NCBI GenBank assembly: GCA_019914995.1
Contig: CM034131.1
Coordinates: 9,580,501-9,644,500 of the forward strand
DNA length: 64,000 nucleotides
Reading direction: 5' to 3'
DNA from: Acanthochlamys bracteata
Taxonomy: Eukaryota; Streptophyta; Magnoliopsida; Pandanales; Velloziaceae
The stretch's first letter is position 1; every line of letters starts with the position of its first letter. Positions 35,301 through 46,379 of this stretch are shown in pieces. The notes below the pieces were generated by a model. That model worked only from the letters and a program-made list of their open reading frames with translations, was not told the DNA's origin and ran no database searches. The translations under genes were made by a program, and so were the position numbers.

Positions 35301-37573
35301 GCAGATATGGATGTAATGCTGTTGTTGAAGATGTTGAAGTCCTGGCCTCTTGAAATGTTATTTCCAGGAAATTATGCTTAACTCTTCTTTTAATTTTTTA
35401 TGTGTATGCTATTACTAATGCTCAATTCGCTAACTTATCCAAAGTAAACATTTGGCAGATAATAAGTTTCTTCTAAGAGATCTGGCCCTCTTTTTCATCA
35501 TCTATACATACTCAAGAAAGTTTTCCCACCTGTTATTGTAGTTATTCTTCTTGTTGCCTACTTTTTGAAGTGCATCGATTCTCAATGCTGCATAGTTGCA
35601 TAATACTTGGTCGTCTCTAATTGTTCAGAATGGCTGATACTGACGATTTGACCTCTGGCACCATGGTTTTTTTAAAAATTTTTTTTAAAGTTTTCTTGAA
35701 AACTTTTCCACTTCCTCTAAGGAACTCAAGTACTTAAAAACAAGAAATACTTTCTATGGAGTATACTTCACTATTATTTTGATAGTGTGCTCTCACCTAG
35801 ATTCTTGTACTGGCTCTTTTGGTTGTTCTGGTACATCTGGTTGTGTCTTCTAGGAAATTATTTAGTGATGATATTGTTTTTTTATCTCTAAGTTTACCAT
35901 TTTTTCATGCAGTGCTTGATCTTTTAAGGATGTTTGCTCTTCATCCTGATGGAGCCAGCTTACTTAACAAGTGCATGGAGTCTGGTGATGGTATAACTAC
36001 CAAAGCATTGCAATTTTACTTTAAGCAATGAACTTTATCATTGTTTTATTAGTGTTTGAGAAATTACTAAATTAATGTATCCTTTTCTTGTTAGCTGGTG
36101 TGGTTTAAACTTTTGCACAGTTACTTTTATAATGTTATTATATAGATTTTACTATTCATATTGTTTTGAAGGATGTCTTTGTTCTTTTACAGATGTGATG
36201 TTGGATACTCTCAAGAAAGTCACTGCACCTCCTCAAGCAGCCAATCTTTTGACAATGACTAGAGTGATTGCGAACCTCTTCAAGCATTCGCAGTTCTTCG
36301 AATGGTTGCAGTCGCATTGTAATGAGGTTTCATTTTCAAATACCCTCTTTCATTAGACTGACTTTTCGTGATGGTATTTATTAATTGCTCATTGTTTTCA
36401 TTGGCTTGGATTTGCAGATTGTTAATGCTTTATCAGCTTGTAGTCAATCTTTTAACAAAAACATCAAATTATCCTTCTCAACCATGCTGCTGAAGTAAGG
36501 TTCTATTTCACATTTATTTCTCATTTGATACTAGACCTATAGGTTATTGTAGTTTGTGGATTCATTTAGCATAACTTTGATGGAAATTCACTAAGTGGAA
36601 GCTCTCTGTTATCTCCATTCATCTATCATAATACTGAAAGGCTTGCCTAGGTTTATGATCAATCTAGAACAAGTATCTTTGAGAAGAACTGCTTTTGTCA
36701 AATGAAACATCCCGCAGCTAGAGAGTTTGGCTTCATGCAATTTGGCAAACTACTTAGGTATTGCTATATTTGATAAAACAATTAGATAGTTTGTGACAGT
36801 TTTTGTAACTTTGATTAACTGCTTGCAATCAACCCAACCAATGAAATATTTAAGACTCGAGGTGGCTCACAAGTGTACCTTTAAAACACTTAAAGCTCAT
36901 GTTCTTTCTCTTTTGTGTTTGCAGCTACACAGTATTATTGGTCCAGTTAAAAGATCATAAAGGACAAGCTCAAGTTCTAACAGCTTTACTTGAAGTACTT
37001 TACTATGATGCTTTCTTTTTTTTTTAATTTTTTTTTCCTGTTTAGACTTGTGGTTTTCTAATCCTGATTATGTTCATAACAATTTCATTGATGGTCAGAT
37101 AGCGGAAGATGAGAACCAAGATGTTGACTCTAAATTCAGAGCTCTTGTTGCGATTGGAACACTTGTATCCTTTTACAAGTCTTGATTTTACATTTGGTGA
37201 TCTTTGGTCCTCATGCATAGCAGTCATATTTTAGCTATTTAATCAGCATTTTCTGTGACATAAAAATATCCTTAACACAATGCCGTAATCAGATGCTGGA
37301 TGGTCTTGTTAAAACAATTGCAGTTGATTTTGATGTTCAAACTATTGCAAAAGGTGCTAAGACTTCGAAAGAAGCCAAGATTGCTGAAGTAGGATCTGAC
37401 ATAGAACTTATCCTGAAAGGTATGCTAGTACATAGTAAACACAACACATGAGCAATTTCTTTTTAACATATTGCTCACCTTGCCTTTCCATCTGAACATT
37501 GAGCTATACTACCAATAATTTTCCATTTAACAAGATCGTGTGATATATATTCTAAGTTAATTGTTCAGGTTGA
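26368..37573 (+). CDS. PLAA: Phospholipase A2-activating protein homologue (PLAA/Ufd3/Doa1)
   Basis: 23 exons, 755 aa: 26368-26418, 26547-26881, 27259-27362, 27757-27825, 28539-28599, 29470-29609, 30431-30620, 31099-31160, 31404-31492, 32098-32170, 32263-32322, 33149-33295, 33371-33409, 33599-33636, 34500-34586, 35202-35367, 35913-35990, 36193-36326, 36418-36494, 36925-36994, 37099-37164, 37293-37419, 37569-37573. An N-terminal WD40 propeller (start LRGHEDDVRGICICP; blocks SSDSTIKLW, GSEDCSLKIW) is followed by the PFU ubiquitin-binding domain (YSWISSEQKWDKIGEVVDGP, GVQYDYVFDVDIGDG). The C-terminal PUL helical domain (KGMLLFDTAQYDGILKKITE onward) binds Cdc48/p97 in yeast. The protein links ubiquitin to Cdc48 in degradation and membrane sorting. 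All introns are GT-AG except the one after exon 16, which needs a GA donor at 35368. Confidence 0.92.
30745..30971. mobile_element. Tourist-like MITE, family A copy 1 (in PLAA intron 7)
   Basis: 227 bp. The left end is GGGCTTGTTTACC and the right end GGTAAACACGCCC, an inverted repeat with 12 of 13 matches. It is flanked by TTT and TTC, perhaps an eroded TTA duplication. It aligns with 44083-44313 and 61311-61563. Confidence 0.8.
31622..31647. repeat. Poly(T) run of 26
   Basis: An uninterrupted T run in PLAA intron 9. On the minus strand it is a poly(A) tract, but no retroposed sequence was recognised next to it. Confidence 0.85.
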
Positions 37574-39721
37574 GGTGGATCATTAGCTCGACAACATCAA
37601 ATGGCATTACTGCTGAAGAGAGACCAGTGTAACCACAAATCCTGGTCTTGCGCATGATCAAGGTTGGGCTTGGAATAGGTTTAACAGCTATTTTTATGCC
37701 TTGAAGTTATCAAGATTCTCCTCGATATTCAACTGGGCATGTATGGGTGCTTATGTTGCCAGCGTCATACTAGTGCCATGATGAACATTTTTCAGTAACC
37801 ACAGGTTCAATCTGCATAAAGTTCAAAGATGACTGCAAATGGTTTCTACTGAATTGATAGTGCCTTTTGATAAGGATAAACTGCATTGAAGGTTCATGCA
37901 TGATTTGGTGTATCTACTGTCTGTACTAGAATTTGGAATGTATGTTATCAATTCCTTTAAATTTAGTTTTTCTATTGCTCAAAATTGTCTCACCAATTCT
38001 ACTTGTTAACTTGTTCAATCTGAGGTTGTTGCCTTAAATAACTTCTCCCAAGATTCCTTTCTGGTTGCAGAAGCTTGAGATTCATGGCCTCATGGGGAAT
38101 AACAGAGTTATCCGGAAATCATAGCGTTGGCTGCTGTAGTATTGATGAGGAAGAACTCCGTTCTAACAAAGAAAATCAAGTGGTGATTGTTCTGCTTTCA
38201 AATGTAGTGATTGGGTGTGCCGGCCAGGTCATGTGTGAGCTTGCTATGTGCAACTGGAAAAGAAAACATGGATTTGCTTTAATTGACTACTATATGTTCC
38301 AGATGGTGGAATCAAGCATTTCATTAGTCTCTTTTGTTTTAAAAAATCGTGCTTATCTTGGATCGCCGTAGACAGTGCCCCACTACTTAACGATGGTTTG
38401 GCCTTTAGTAAATTGTTAATATTCAACTAGTCATACTTCTGCTTTTGGTTTCTTTTTAGTCGGATTCGCGCCATCAGTGACAATTATAGAGAGCAACCGC
38501 AGCGGCAGAAGACAGCATATGGCACTGAAACCAGGTGAAATTTATATATGTTTTTCCCTTAGTCTTGTTTATATTTTCACATACAATGAATGCTATAGTA
38601 ACAATTGTTCGATGTCGCCTAGCGAGTTCGTTTATAGAAGCACTTCGATATCTCAACAGTTGAGCATCTCAGTATGGCTCGAGAAAATTGTACCCATTTA
38701 TTACTAGAAAATCGAAGTCCAAAAATGAATGCACTTGTGGTGGTAATCCTCAGGGCGACAGTGTTGGGTAGTGCCTCTTTATAACGACACTGTTTGAGTT
38801 TGCATACAACTCAGAGTTTCTTACTGCCCTCAAAATTAATTACTGTTGTTGTCAATAATAGCCATCTTCCTATTCTTGATCTCTTGGTAGACGCAGTTGA
38901 TTTTAATATGCATCCCTTTCAATTACGCTGTGTGTCTCGTTAGCTTAACAAAGCATGACAGTTAGACGTGTAAGTGGACGTAGGAGTGGGTCATGAAATG
39001 GCGGTTAGATCAAGGTTAAGTTGAAGCTTTGGAATTTTCGCTACTAATACAACTCAAGTTGGGCAGTTGAGGTCCATATTAACTTTAGTCACCAGAAGGC
39101 CGGTTTTCCTTGCAGCCGTAGAGACATCTCCTTTTCTGGCTCTTCCGAAAACAAACTTATCTTCAACATATAAGTCAAAATTGGTTGGCAAAGGTAAAAG
39201 TTCGTAGGGTTAAGATTTCTTCCCAATCAAAGTTTAGTCTTAGTTTTAATTTAATTATTCTTCAGAGTTTCGTGACCAGTTAAATTGCTTCATTTGAAAT
39301 AAGTTGCAAGAAAAAAATGTATTAGTGCGTGAAATGTTTTTGGTCCTTTTTTTTTCTGTAGTCCAACTTGTTAGGAGGAAGATAACTCCACGCGTAGGTC
39401 CTTTTTCTAGTTTCAATGGTCCAGGAGTCGAAAGTTATGTGTTTTTATTAAAAAAAAATATCACCAAATCTAAAGAACAAACACGAACTTTTAACAATAC
39501 TATTAATTTTTCTTTTTTTTTTTCGAGATAGTATCGAATCATTTTTCACATCAATTTTTTTTTCTATACATACATGAATCATCTCTCCAATTCCATCTTT
39601 TGACTCGTGCTGAACTTATCATGCAATCAGAATTTTAACAAAAAAATAAAAAGAAACTTTACACAATTTGGTTAAGATCTTTAGCTCATCAATAGTATGA
39701 AAAATGAAAAACCTGTTTTTA
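37574..39721. other. Intergenic between PLAA and the ELO-like gene
   Basis: The PLAA 3' UTR probably fills the first several hundred bases. A frame at 38075-38371 (98 codons) lacks any recognisable domain and was not called. The two genes converge here. T-rich runs occur at about 39340-39560. Confidence 0.5.
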
Positions 39722-40627
39722 CTACTCTTGCTTGATCTCCGACTTTCTCCGGGGATGATGACTAATACAGTAATCATCATCCCATGCCAATCCCTTCGCT
39801 CTCTTCAACGCTCGCCGGACGTACGAGTTCAAGAACAACAGCAGCAGAGCTCCGTTGAGTACGGAATTAAACACCCAAGCTCCAATTCCATTGCATCCAC
39901 CTTTACCAAAATGAAGCATTAAAACTCCAAGATGGCAAACCAGATTACAACCCAACAACCCTAGCTGGCAACCGAGAACCAACGGAAAACTACACGAAAC
40001 TCCATCGCCGCCCGCTACAGGAAGCCCAACACCAACCCAGAATCTGTAACCAAACACAATTATATGCGCTATCGTGCTAGCTAAGATCGCCGGAACTTGG
40101 AAAGATTGCGAGAATTCCAGCCATAGAAAAGACATGCAGAGGATAACAGATCCGTTGAACAATCTCGCGAACGTTAATCGTCTCCGGCAAAGTATAGCAA
40201 ATGGTGTTCTGAGTAGCAAAAGAAATCGAGACAGGTAGAACGCGTAGGACCAAAAGAAGACTCGACCTGTTGGACGAGTGCCGAGAGGGAAACAGAGTAG
40301 CCATTGGATCGGAGTTTTCGATCGCCGCCAGAACCAACGAGTATCGCGGATCTCTGCGAGAGATGAGAGCAGCATGCCGAGAAAAATTGCGGCGGAGATC
40401 AACGCCATGCAGAGAGAATGAAAGGCTGGGATTGGTCCGAGAGGAACAGGTTTCCGGCGACCGATTAGAATAAGAAAAACATGGAGAAAAACGGAGAATG
40501 CGATGTAGAAGAAGATCGATGAGAAGAGGAATGACCATGTTGATCCCCATGACTGTGCATTGCTCCATCGAAATCCAACGATTGTTGGGTGTTCTGATAA
40601 CCAGTAAGCAATCTCACCTCCTACCAT
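39722..40627 (-). CDS. ELO/SUR4-family-like membrane protein lacking catalytic motifs
   Basis: Intronless, 301 aa, starting MVGGEIAYWLSEHPTIVGF; the in-frame TTG further upstream was not used. The overall fold matches plant ELO (GNS1/SUR4, HOS3-like) fatty-acid elongase condensing enzymes: HPTIVGFRW start, FHSL segment, FPLGTRPTGRVFFWSYAFYL and MSFLWLEFSQSFQ, then CNGIGAWVFNSVLN near the C-terminus, with about seven hydrophobic helices. True ELOs have KxxExxDT and HxxHH. Here the matching places read RFLLLLRT (134-141) and RLFNG (155-159), so the lysine, acid and all three histidines are gone. The frame is intact and 301 aa, so this looks like a maintained gene and not debris. Probably an ER protein of the At1g75000-like group (from memory), with a non-catalytic or altered role. 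The basic C-terminus (HHPRRKSEIKQE) could act in ER retention. Confidence 0.82.
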   Translation of the reverse strand: MVGGEIAYWLSEHPTIVGFRWSNAQSWGSTWSFLFSSIFFYIAFSVFLHVFLILIGRRKPVPLGPIPAFHSLCMALISAAIFLGMLLSSLAEIRDTRWFWRRSKTPIQWLLCFPLGTRPTGRVFFWSYAFYLSRFLLLLRTPFAILCRRRLTFARLFNGSVILCMSFLWLEFSQSFQVPAILASTIAHIIVFGYRFWVGVGLPVAGGDGVSCSFPLVLGCQLGLLGCNLVCHLGVLMLHFGKGGCNGIGAWVFNSVLNGALLLLFLNSYVRRALKRAKGLAWDDDYCISHHPRRKSEIKQE

Positions 40628-42514
40628 TTTTTCTTCTCTCTTCAATCCAACAATAACAACAAATCAATCATCACCGGTAACAAAAATTAGAAACAGCACC
40701 GACAGTCGAATTGAAATCTGTAATGAAATGTTTAGAATTTTTGGGATTGATTTTTGAAGAAAAGGGGAGAAAATGGGAAGGGGGGAGAAGATAAATAGAG
40801 AAGATTGGTGGTCGAGAAAAGATTGGAAAAAAGAAAATATATCATTCAATAAATAGACCGGGTTTAGATTGACCGAGTTTGATAACAAATAATTGAATTT
40901 ATTCGTGTTGGATACTTGGGTTCGGGTTTATTCGGGGTTTATTTTTTCTTCAGGTTTGATGTAGCGTGACACTTTGGAATAACAAATTAGTTTCGGACCG
41001 AATTTATATATAATTAAATTAAAATTATTCAATGTTAGTTAATTTTATATATTTATATAGTTTTAATTTTTAATTCTAATTTAATTTATTGAATAATTAA
41101 ATTAAATTTATATTGATCTATTTAATAATTAAAATAATATCAAAATAATTTTAAAAGCAATATAGAAAATTATTGGATATTATACATCCAAAATAAAAAA
41201 ATTTAATTTCGAAAACATCAAGAAATAAAGTAAAAAGTTATTCTTAATATGATAAATTAAAAAATTATAGTTAATGTCAATTGCTTTAAATAGTTTTATT
41301 TTATTAAATAATATATTATATAAAATAATTATATGAATTAAATAAATTAAACATTATATTAATTTGAATCTATTCATAATTAGTTTAATTCATCAAATTA
41401 ATTTTAAATTGATTCAAATAAATTCAAATTCAAATTAGATAAATCAGTTTAAAATTGGATTCGCTAAGTGGGATCATATCTTATCATAGTTTGACGAGTT
41501 AACTCTCAATGATTAATTAAAATTCACTGGAATATACATGAAGAAAACGTTGGGATCTTTTTTTAATTTAATAATGTTAATATTTTATATGCAACCACAC
41601 TAATATAGAGAAGATTAAAAATATCAAGAACTATACAACAGCGTTTATTACGTTGATAAAATCCTCCTATATTTCAAACTTAGCAACTATAAATCAATAT
41701 ATAACAACAAAACATTGGAATCATGAATGATATAATTCACTCTCTTGCTTTGGGGTGCATTATTTTAGTTTTAAAAGTGAGTTTTTTTAAAAATAAATTA
41801 TTAGAAATATTATTGTTAAAAATAATGTATTTTTTTTGTATTAAAAAATAAAGTTGAAATGACTGTTTATATTTTTTTATAATAAAAAATAAATTAGAAA
41901 TAATTTTTTAGTATAAAAGAAATAATTTTGATATGCAAAAGAATATAAATAATATATTAATAATATATTTTTTATTTTATTTTATAATATATTTTTTATA
42001 AATATTTAAAAATTTTATATAAAATTTTAAAAATTAAAAAAATTACATAATAAATTTTTTTTATTTTTCATATTTTAATATTTTAAAATAAAAAATAAAT
42101 CTTATTTTTAAAAAATAAAATAATTTCTTTTTTAAAAGAATTTTATTTTTAAAAATACTATCAAACACCATCTTAATGCTTTTCCAAATCATTCTCGAAT
42201 ACGTTAATTTCGGAAATTTAGAATTATTCCATCTTGGATTAAAATTCTTAGAGAAAACAGACGTAATGGATCATAATCTTTTTCTTTGAATTTTGCGCTA
42301 CAATTTGTTGGACTATTCGGTATCCTATTTTAAAATTTATGTACAATATTGCAAAAACTATTTAAATTTAAAAAATATAAATAAATTATACATGATAAAA
42401 TAATTATAGTTATCTTCTTATTTAAGTTTTTTTTAATTTGAAACTTAGATCCAATTCGTTTAGATATCCAATTTGATTCTAGTCATTCATTTACTAACTT
42501 TCTACCAACAAATA
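40628..42514. other. AT-rich intergenic
   Basis: The leader and promoter of the ELO-like gene lie up to about 40900 (a TATTTAT-like string reads on the minus strand near 40791). Then comes extremely AT-rich DNA with no coding signal, including a possible MITE at 41754-42174. Confidence 0.5.
41754..42174. mobile_element. Possible MITE, AT-rich
   Basis: The left end GGGGTGCATTATTTTAG and the reverse complement of the right end, GATGGTGTTTGATAGT, are loosely similar to the family B ends. The inside is nearly pure A/T. Boundaries are approximate. Confidence 0.3.
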
Positions 42515-42563
42515 TTTTGAATAATAATATGGTTTGATAAGCTTTAATGAATAGTTCTAGAAA
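42515..42563 (+). repeat. Left arm of a 49-bp inverted repeat
   Basis: Starts TTTTGAATAATAATATGG and ends AATAGTTCTAGAAA. It is complementary to 44455-44503 with three mismatches in 49 bases. The two arms enclose 2.0 kb, including a copy of the RING gene promoter. Confidence 0.8.
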
Positions 42564-43294
42564 TAAAACTTCTCTAGATCAAAGCAAACGTTTCATTTTA
42601 TTCATCATCGTCTATGTCAGGTTGATAACAAGCTAATTTCTACGCTAATTATTTCAAATACTATAGTTATTGAAGTCATTATTGAGCTAAGCACGTTGAC
42701 TAATTTCCTTATGCATTTTTAGTACCGTTTTTGTTTACTAGTTGAAATAATTATTCTTTTAGTACGATCCAGACCTATCACCTTTGTACTTGAATAATTT
42801 TATTAATCTTAAAACTAAAATATTTTTAAAAACATTTGTTTAAAACTTTTTGAAAAAAATAAATTATTATCTAGTGCTAGCGATTTTAAACTTATTATAA
42901 TAGTTCTAGAAACTAACATGAATCTATTTTGACAACGCCGTCCTAGACCGGAAAGGATTTCTATTTTCTTCGTTCTAATCCTACGAGTTCTAGAAACAAT
43001 CAATTTTTCATAAGCACGTATGTTGCATGCAAGTCATAGTCATTTTATTTATGACAAAAGTAATCTTATATAAAATAAACTATTAAAAGTATTAAGGTAT
43101 CAATTCATAAAGTAAATTTATAACATTAAACATAAAAGTATTATTCAAACTATTATTTTATAAAAATAAGTGGACTGCTTATTTAACTTTGATATAATAA
43201 GAGCGGCTTGTTCTTATTTTCATTAAATTCATGTTTCAGAATATTGTATGGCTAAATTGTAATGATACATTTTTAGAAAATAAACTTGTTATGA

Positions 43295-43575
43295 AAACGG
43301 GTCAGGCGAGAAGTGGGTCTGGAATGGGATGAGTGATGCGGCGTTTAAATCTCACGCTGGCGGCAAAAGCGACTCTAGTTATGCGGCGGTGATCGACAGC
43401 GAATCGGGTAGTGACGAGTGGCTGTAAGCGGCGAATAGAGCAGCGAGCATGCAATAGATCTGGCGGCAAGAAGACAACAATAAAAAATTGCTTCACTCGA
43501 AGAGATTAGATTAAATCTAAGTAGCGGCGAGCAGATTAGATTCCGATAATGAGTGGCTGTGAGGCTGCAGCGACG
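43295..43575. other. GC-rich island of unknown origin
   Basis: About 280 bp rich in GCGGC motifs (for example gatgcggcg, ctggcggcaa, agtagcggcg) in otherwise AT-rich DNA. Two strings resemble each other (GACGAGTGGCTGTAAGCGGC near 43413 and AATGAGTGGCTGTGAGGCTG near 43549). It has no credible open frame and is absent from copy 2 of the duplicated region. Its origin is unknown. Confidence 0.5.
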
Positions 43576-44082
43576 CAGCTGTTATAATTTTGTTGATTAA
43601 TCAAAATATCAATTTATGATAGTAATAATGATCATCGACGACATTAATAATCACGTACATCAATATAATTTTAAATCTGGTGGTATAGCAACTGTAAAGT
43701 CGAATTTTATTCTGATATCAAATTGAAAAATAAAAGATATAACTTGATAGTATTTGTTATTATTTTTTAATATAAAATATATAATATATATAAAAAGATA
43801 TAAAAATCTAAATTATGAAAAAAATATTTAACATCTAAATAAAGAAATATATTTAATTGGGTATTTTAACAGTATTAAATGAAGCCGAAAATTTATACGG
43901 TAATTATGTGTCTCAGAGTCTGCAGCTCGAGTCCAACTAATAAGAGCCCACACCAACGCGTGTGAATCGAAATCTGGATAACTTAGTAAGAACCAAGGAC
44001 TCGCTCTTGACTTGTATCCCTATATAAACAGTACAAGATCACAATTTGGTTCGTGTTACAAGAGCTTTCGTATCGAGTTTTA

Positions 44083-44313
44083 TGGCGTGTTTATCGACTC
44101 ATAATTTATTTTTTCCAAGCGCACTTTTAATACAAAATAAATAATAATTTAAAATAAATTATTTTTATCAAAAATATTTTTTTTCATAATTTAATTTTAA
44201 ATTTTACTTTTAATACAAAATAAATATAAAAACTAAACTTTTATTAAATATTTTTTATTTTTATTTCAAATTGACTTCTAAAAAAGTGATTGTAATTCAA
44301 GATAAACATTCCC
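44083..44313. mobile_element. Tourist-like MITE, family A copy 2
   Basis: 231 bp, left end TGGCGTGTTTATC, right end GATAAACATTCCC, flanked by perfect TTA target duplications (44080-44082, 44314-44316). It interrupts the copied RING leader, so it inserted after the duplication or only in this copy. Confidence 0.82.
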
Positions 44314-44454
44314 TTACTAAGCCCTCTTTCCAAAAAATTCTTCCAACTTTCCATTCAAAAAATATTGTCCGATTAGGTTGATCAAATAATGATTTATTGA
44401 AAATTTCTAGGTGATTAATTAAAATAATAAGCAAATCAAATACAATGCCGAACT

Positions 44455-44503
44455 TTTCTAGAACTATTTATTAAAACTTATCAAACAATATTATTATTCA
44501 AAA
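44455..44503 (-). repeat. Right arm of the 49-bp inverted repeat
   Basis: The reverse complement of 42515-42563 with three mismatches. Confidence 0.8.
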
Positions 44504-44539
44504 TTATTAGATTATGTGGACTTATATATATGTCTATTT

Positions 44540-45000
44540 TATTTTGGCCCATAAGTATTAGTTTAGTCCTACATTACTTATCAATGGTTCTGAGATGATA
44601 TTAATAAAGATTTATGCTCACTTTTCTTATTGCCAATTAGTTTTGAAAAAAATTAAATTCGTTATATAGTATCAGAACGGATTGGGTCGGATCAGTGGGC
44701 TAAATCTAATTTTATTCAGGGCAAAATAGTTCGCTTTATTTTATGACATATAGTCCGTTAATTCAAATGACAATTGTCTGCTAATTTTAGAACAAATAGT
44801 TCATTTTATTACAAGATAGATCGTCTATTTTATCTAATTTATTATATGGCATATAGTCCATATTAGTTCAATTTACACTGCTGGAGGTGAAGTCTTAAAA
44901 AAAGTTTTAATCTCATATGATTTATTAATGATTCTGAAATGATGTTTATAAAGATTTAGGCTCATTTTTTTCATACCAATTATTTTTGATAAAAAATTAG
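44540..45000 (+). mobile_element. Possible degenerate TRIM or short LTR element
   Basis: Two direct repeats of about 95 bp (44561-44655 and about 44905-45000) share TTCTGA(G)ATGAT, ATAAAGATTTA and GCTCA strings at roughly 75% identity. Between them, right after the first repeat, AGTATCAGAAC (about 44679-44689) resembles the initiator-tRNA-Met primer site TGGTATCAGAGC. Just before the second, GGAGGTGAAG (44883-44892) resembles a polypurine tract. This is the layout of a terminal-repeat retrotransposon in miniature, now decayed. Confidence 0.4.
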
Positions 45001-45519
45001 TTGATGAATGTATAGAAAGAAATTAGATATCTAAAAGTAATCGAGTATGTTTTTAATTAATTAAACAATAAAAAAATATATAAACAAGAAGATAAGTATA
45101 ATTATTAATGAAATATATTTATTTATAGTTTGTAAATATTTTGAGAATATTTATGATAATAGTTCTAGAAACAAATGTCTATCTATTTGTCAACGCCGTC
45201 ATAGACCCGAAAGGATTTCTATTTTCTTTTGTTCTAATCCTATGATTGATACAATCAATTTCTGATAAGCACTTCTGGTCTCATGAAGTGATAGTAATAT
45301 TTATTTATAGAGAAAAGTAAATTTTCATAAAGTAGAATTTTTAAAAGTAAATTTAATGTAAAATTAAGAACAAAAATCTATTCAAATGATTATTTTAAAA
45401 AAATTATTTTCAAATGAACAGTGCAGCTTTTCAAAAAATATCTTTAAAAGACCAAGATAAAATAAAAAATAAATTAAAAAATAAATTTTTGTGAGGTCTA
45501 TATACCGATGAATTTAATT

Positions 45520-45737
45520 GGAGTGTTGAAAAAAAAATTTGAAATAAAATTCTTTTAGAATAAAAAATATTTTTTTTTAAAGAACGAGCTCTAATTTTTT
45601 ATTTATAAAAAAATAATAAAAATATATAATAAAAAAATCTTAGTATATAAAATTTTTTAAATATTTATAAAATATATATTAAAAAATATGAAATTAAAAA
45701 TTAAAAAATTATTTTTGTGATAAGCTAAGCAAAATGG
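45520..45737. mobile_element. Probable family B MITE copy 4
   Basis: The inside matches the 1482-1741 element closely over the GAACGAGCTCTA...AATAATAAAAATAT stretch and beyond. The ends are worn. It interrupts the copy 2 upstream region relative to copy 1. Confidence 0.5.
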
Positions 45738-46379
45738 AGGGTAACATGAACTGTGATATAATAAGAGCTGCTTCCTCCTTTTTTTTTTCAATTAAATTCA
45801 TGTTTCAGAATATTGTAGGTTAAAATGTAATGATAAAATTTTCTACTGTTAAATTATATGGGATGCTGCTTTATTAAAATAGTAGCACTTACTTTTATAT
45901 TGATGAAAAGTTTTAATCAATTTTTTATCAAACTGAACTCAAGTTTATGAAACTGAGTATTAATAAAATTATAACACGTTCTAAAACATTTTAATTATAC
46001 CTATGATTGTTAATATCCAATTTAAATTTGAACTTTAGCCAAAAATGAATTAAAATTTCTTTGAATAAACTATCATAATTATGTTACTTACATACCAATT
46101 CCTGACAAATTATAATCAAGATAAAATGTACCTAAAAACAAAATCAGTGACGAACTACTTAGTTACTAACAGGCATTAGGAAATAAGTAGAGCCAAACAT
46201 GTCCTTTATTATTTAAGCCCACTTGGATCTGAACCACGTCCATTGCTGCAGCAAGATAATGCGATATAAGCTCAGACTTGAGTAGGCCTGCACCAAAATA
46301 AGGCCCATTAATACACAAATTGGGCTCATCTTAATTATAAGGACGTGTATAAAATAAATTTTGGAAAATAAATTTCATA

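Larger units (their letters stand above)
42896..44395 (+). repeat. Duplicated upstream/promoter fragment of the RING gene (copy 1)
   Basis: Two blocks match DNA upstream of the RING gene in the same order and orientation. 42896-43268 matches 45159-45845 (shared GTCAACGCCGTC-type, AAAGGATTTCTATTTTCTT and TTCATGTTTCAGAATATTGTA strings). 43985-44395 matches 47418-47610 (TATA box, ATATAAACAGTAC, GTTACAAG, the leader, and the splice donor region). A GC-rich piece (about 43300-43570) lies between the blocks and a MITE (44083-44313) is inside the second. No RING coding sequence follows. Confidence 0.8.

Noticed and set aside
38075-38371. 98-codon frame after PLAA
   Set aside because: No domain recognised and no supporting splice context; probably 3' UTR or chance.
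40077-40568. 163-codon minus-strand frame within the ELO-like gene
   Set aside because: Out of frame with the 301-aa protein that shows clear family resemblance.
42551-45180. Recurring AGTTCTAGAA strings as heat-shock elements
   Set aside because: They contain a TTCnnGAA core, but they lie in the repeated DNA and are explained by the duplication and inverted repeat; no nearby start site supports a heat-shock role.
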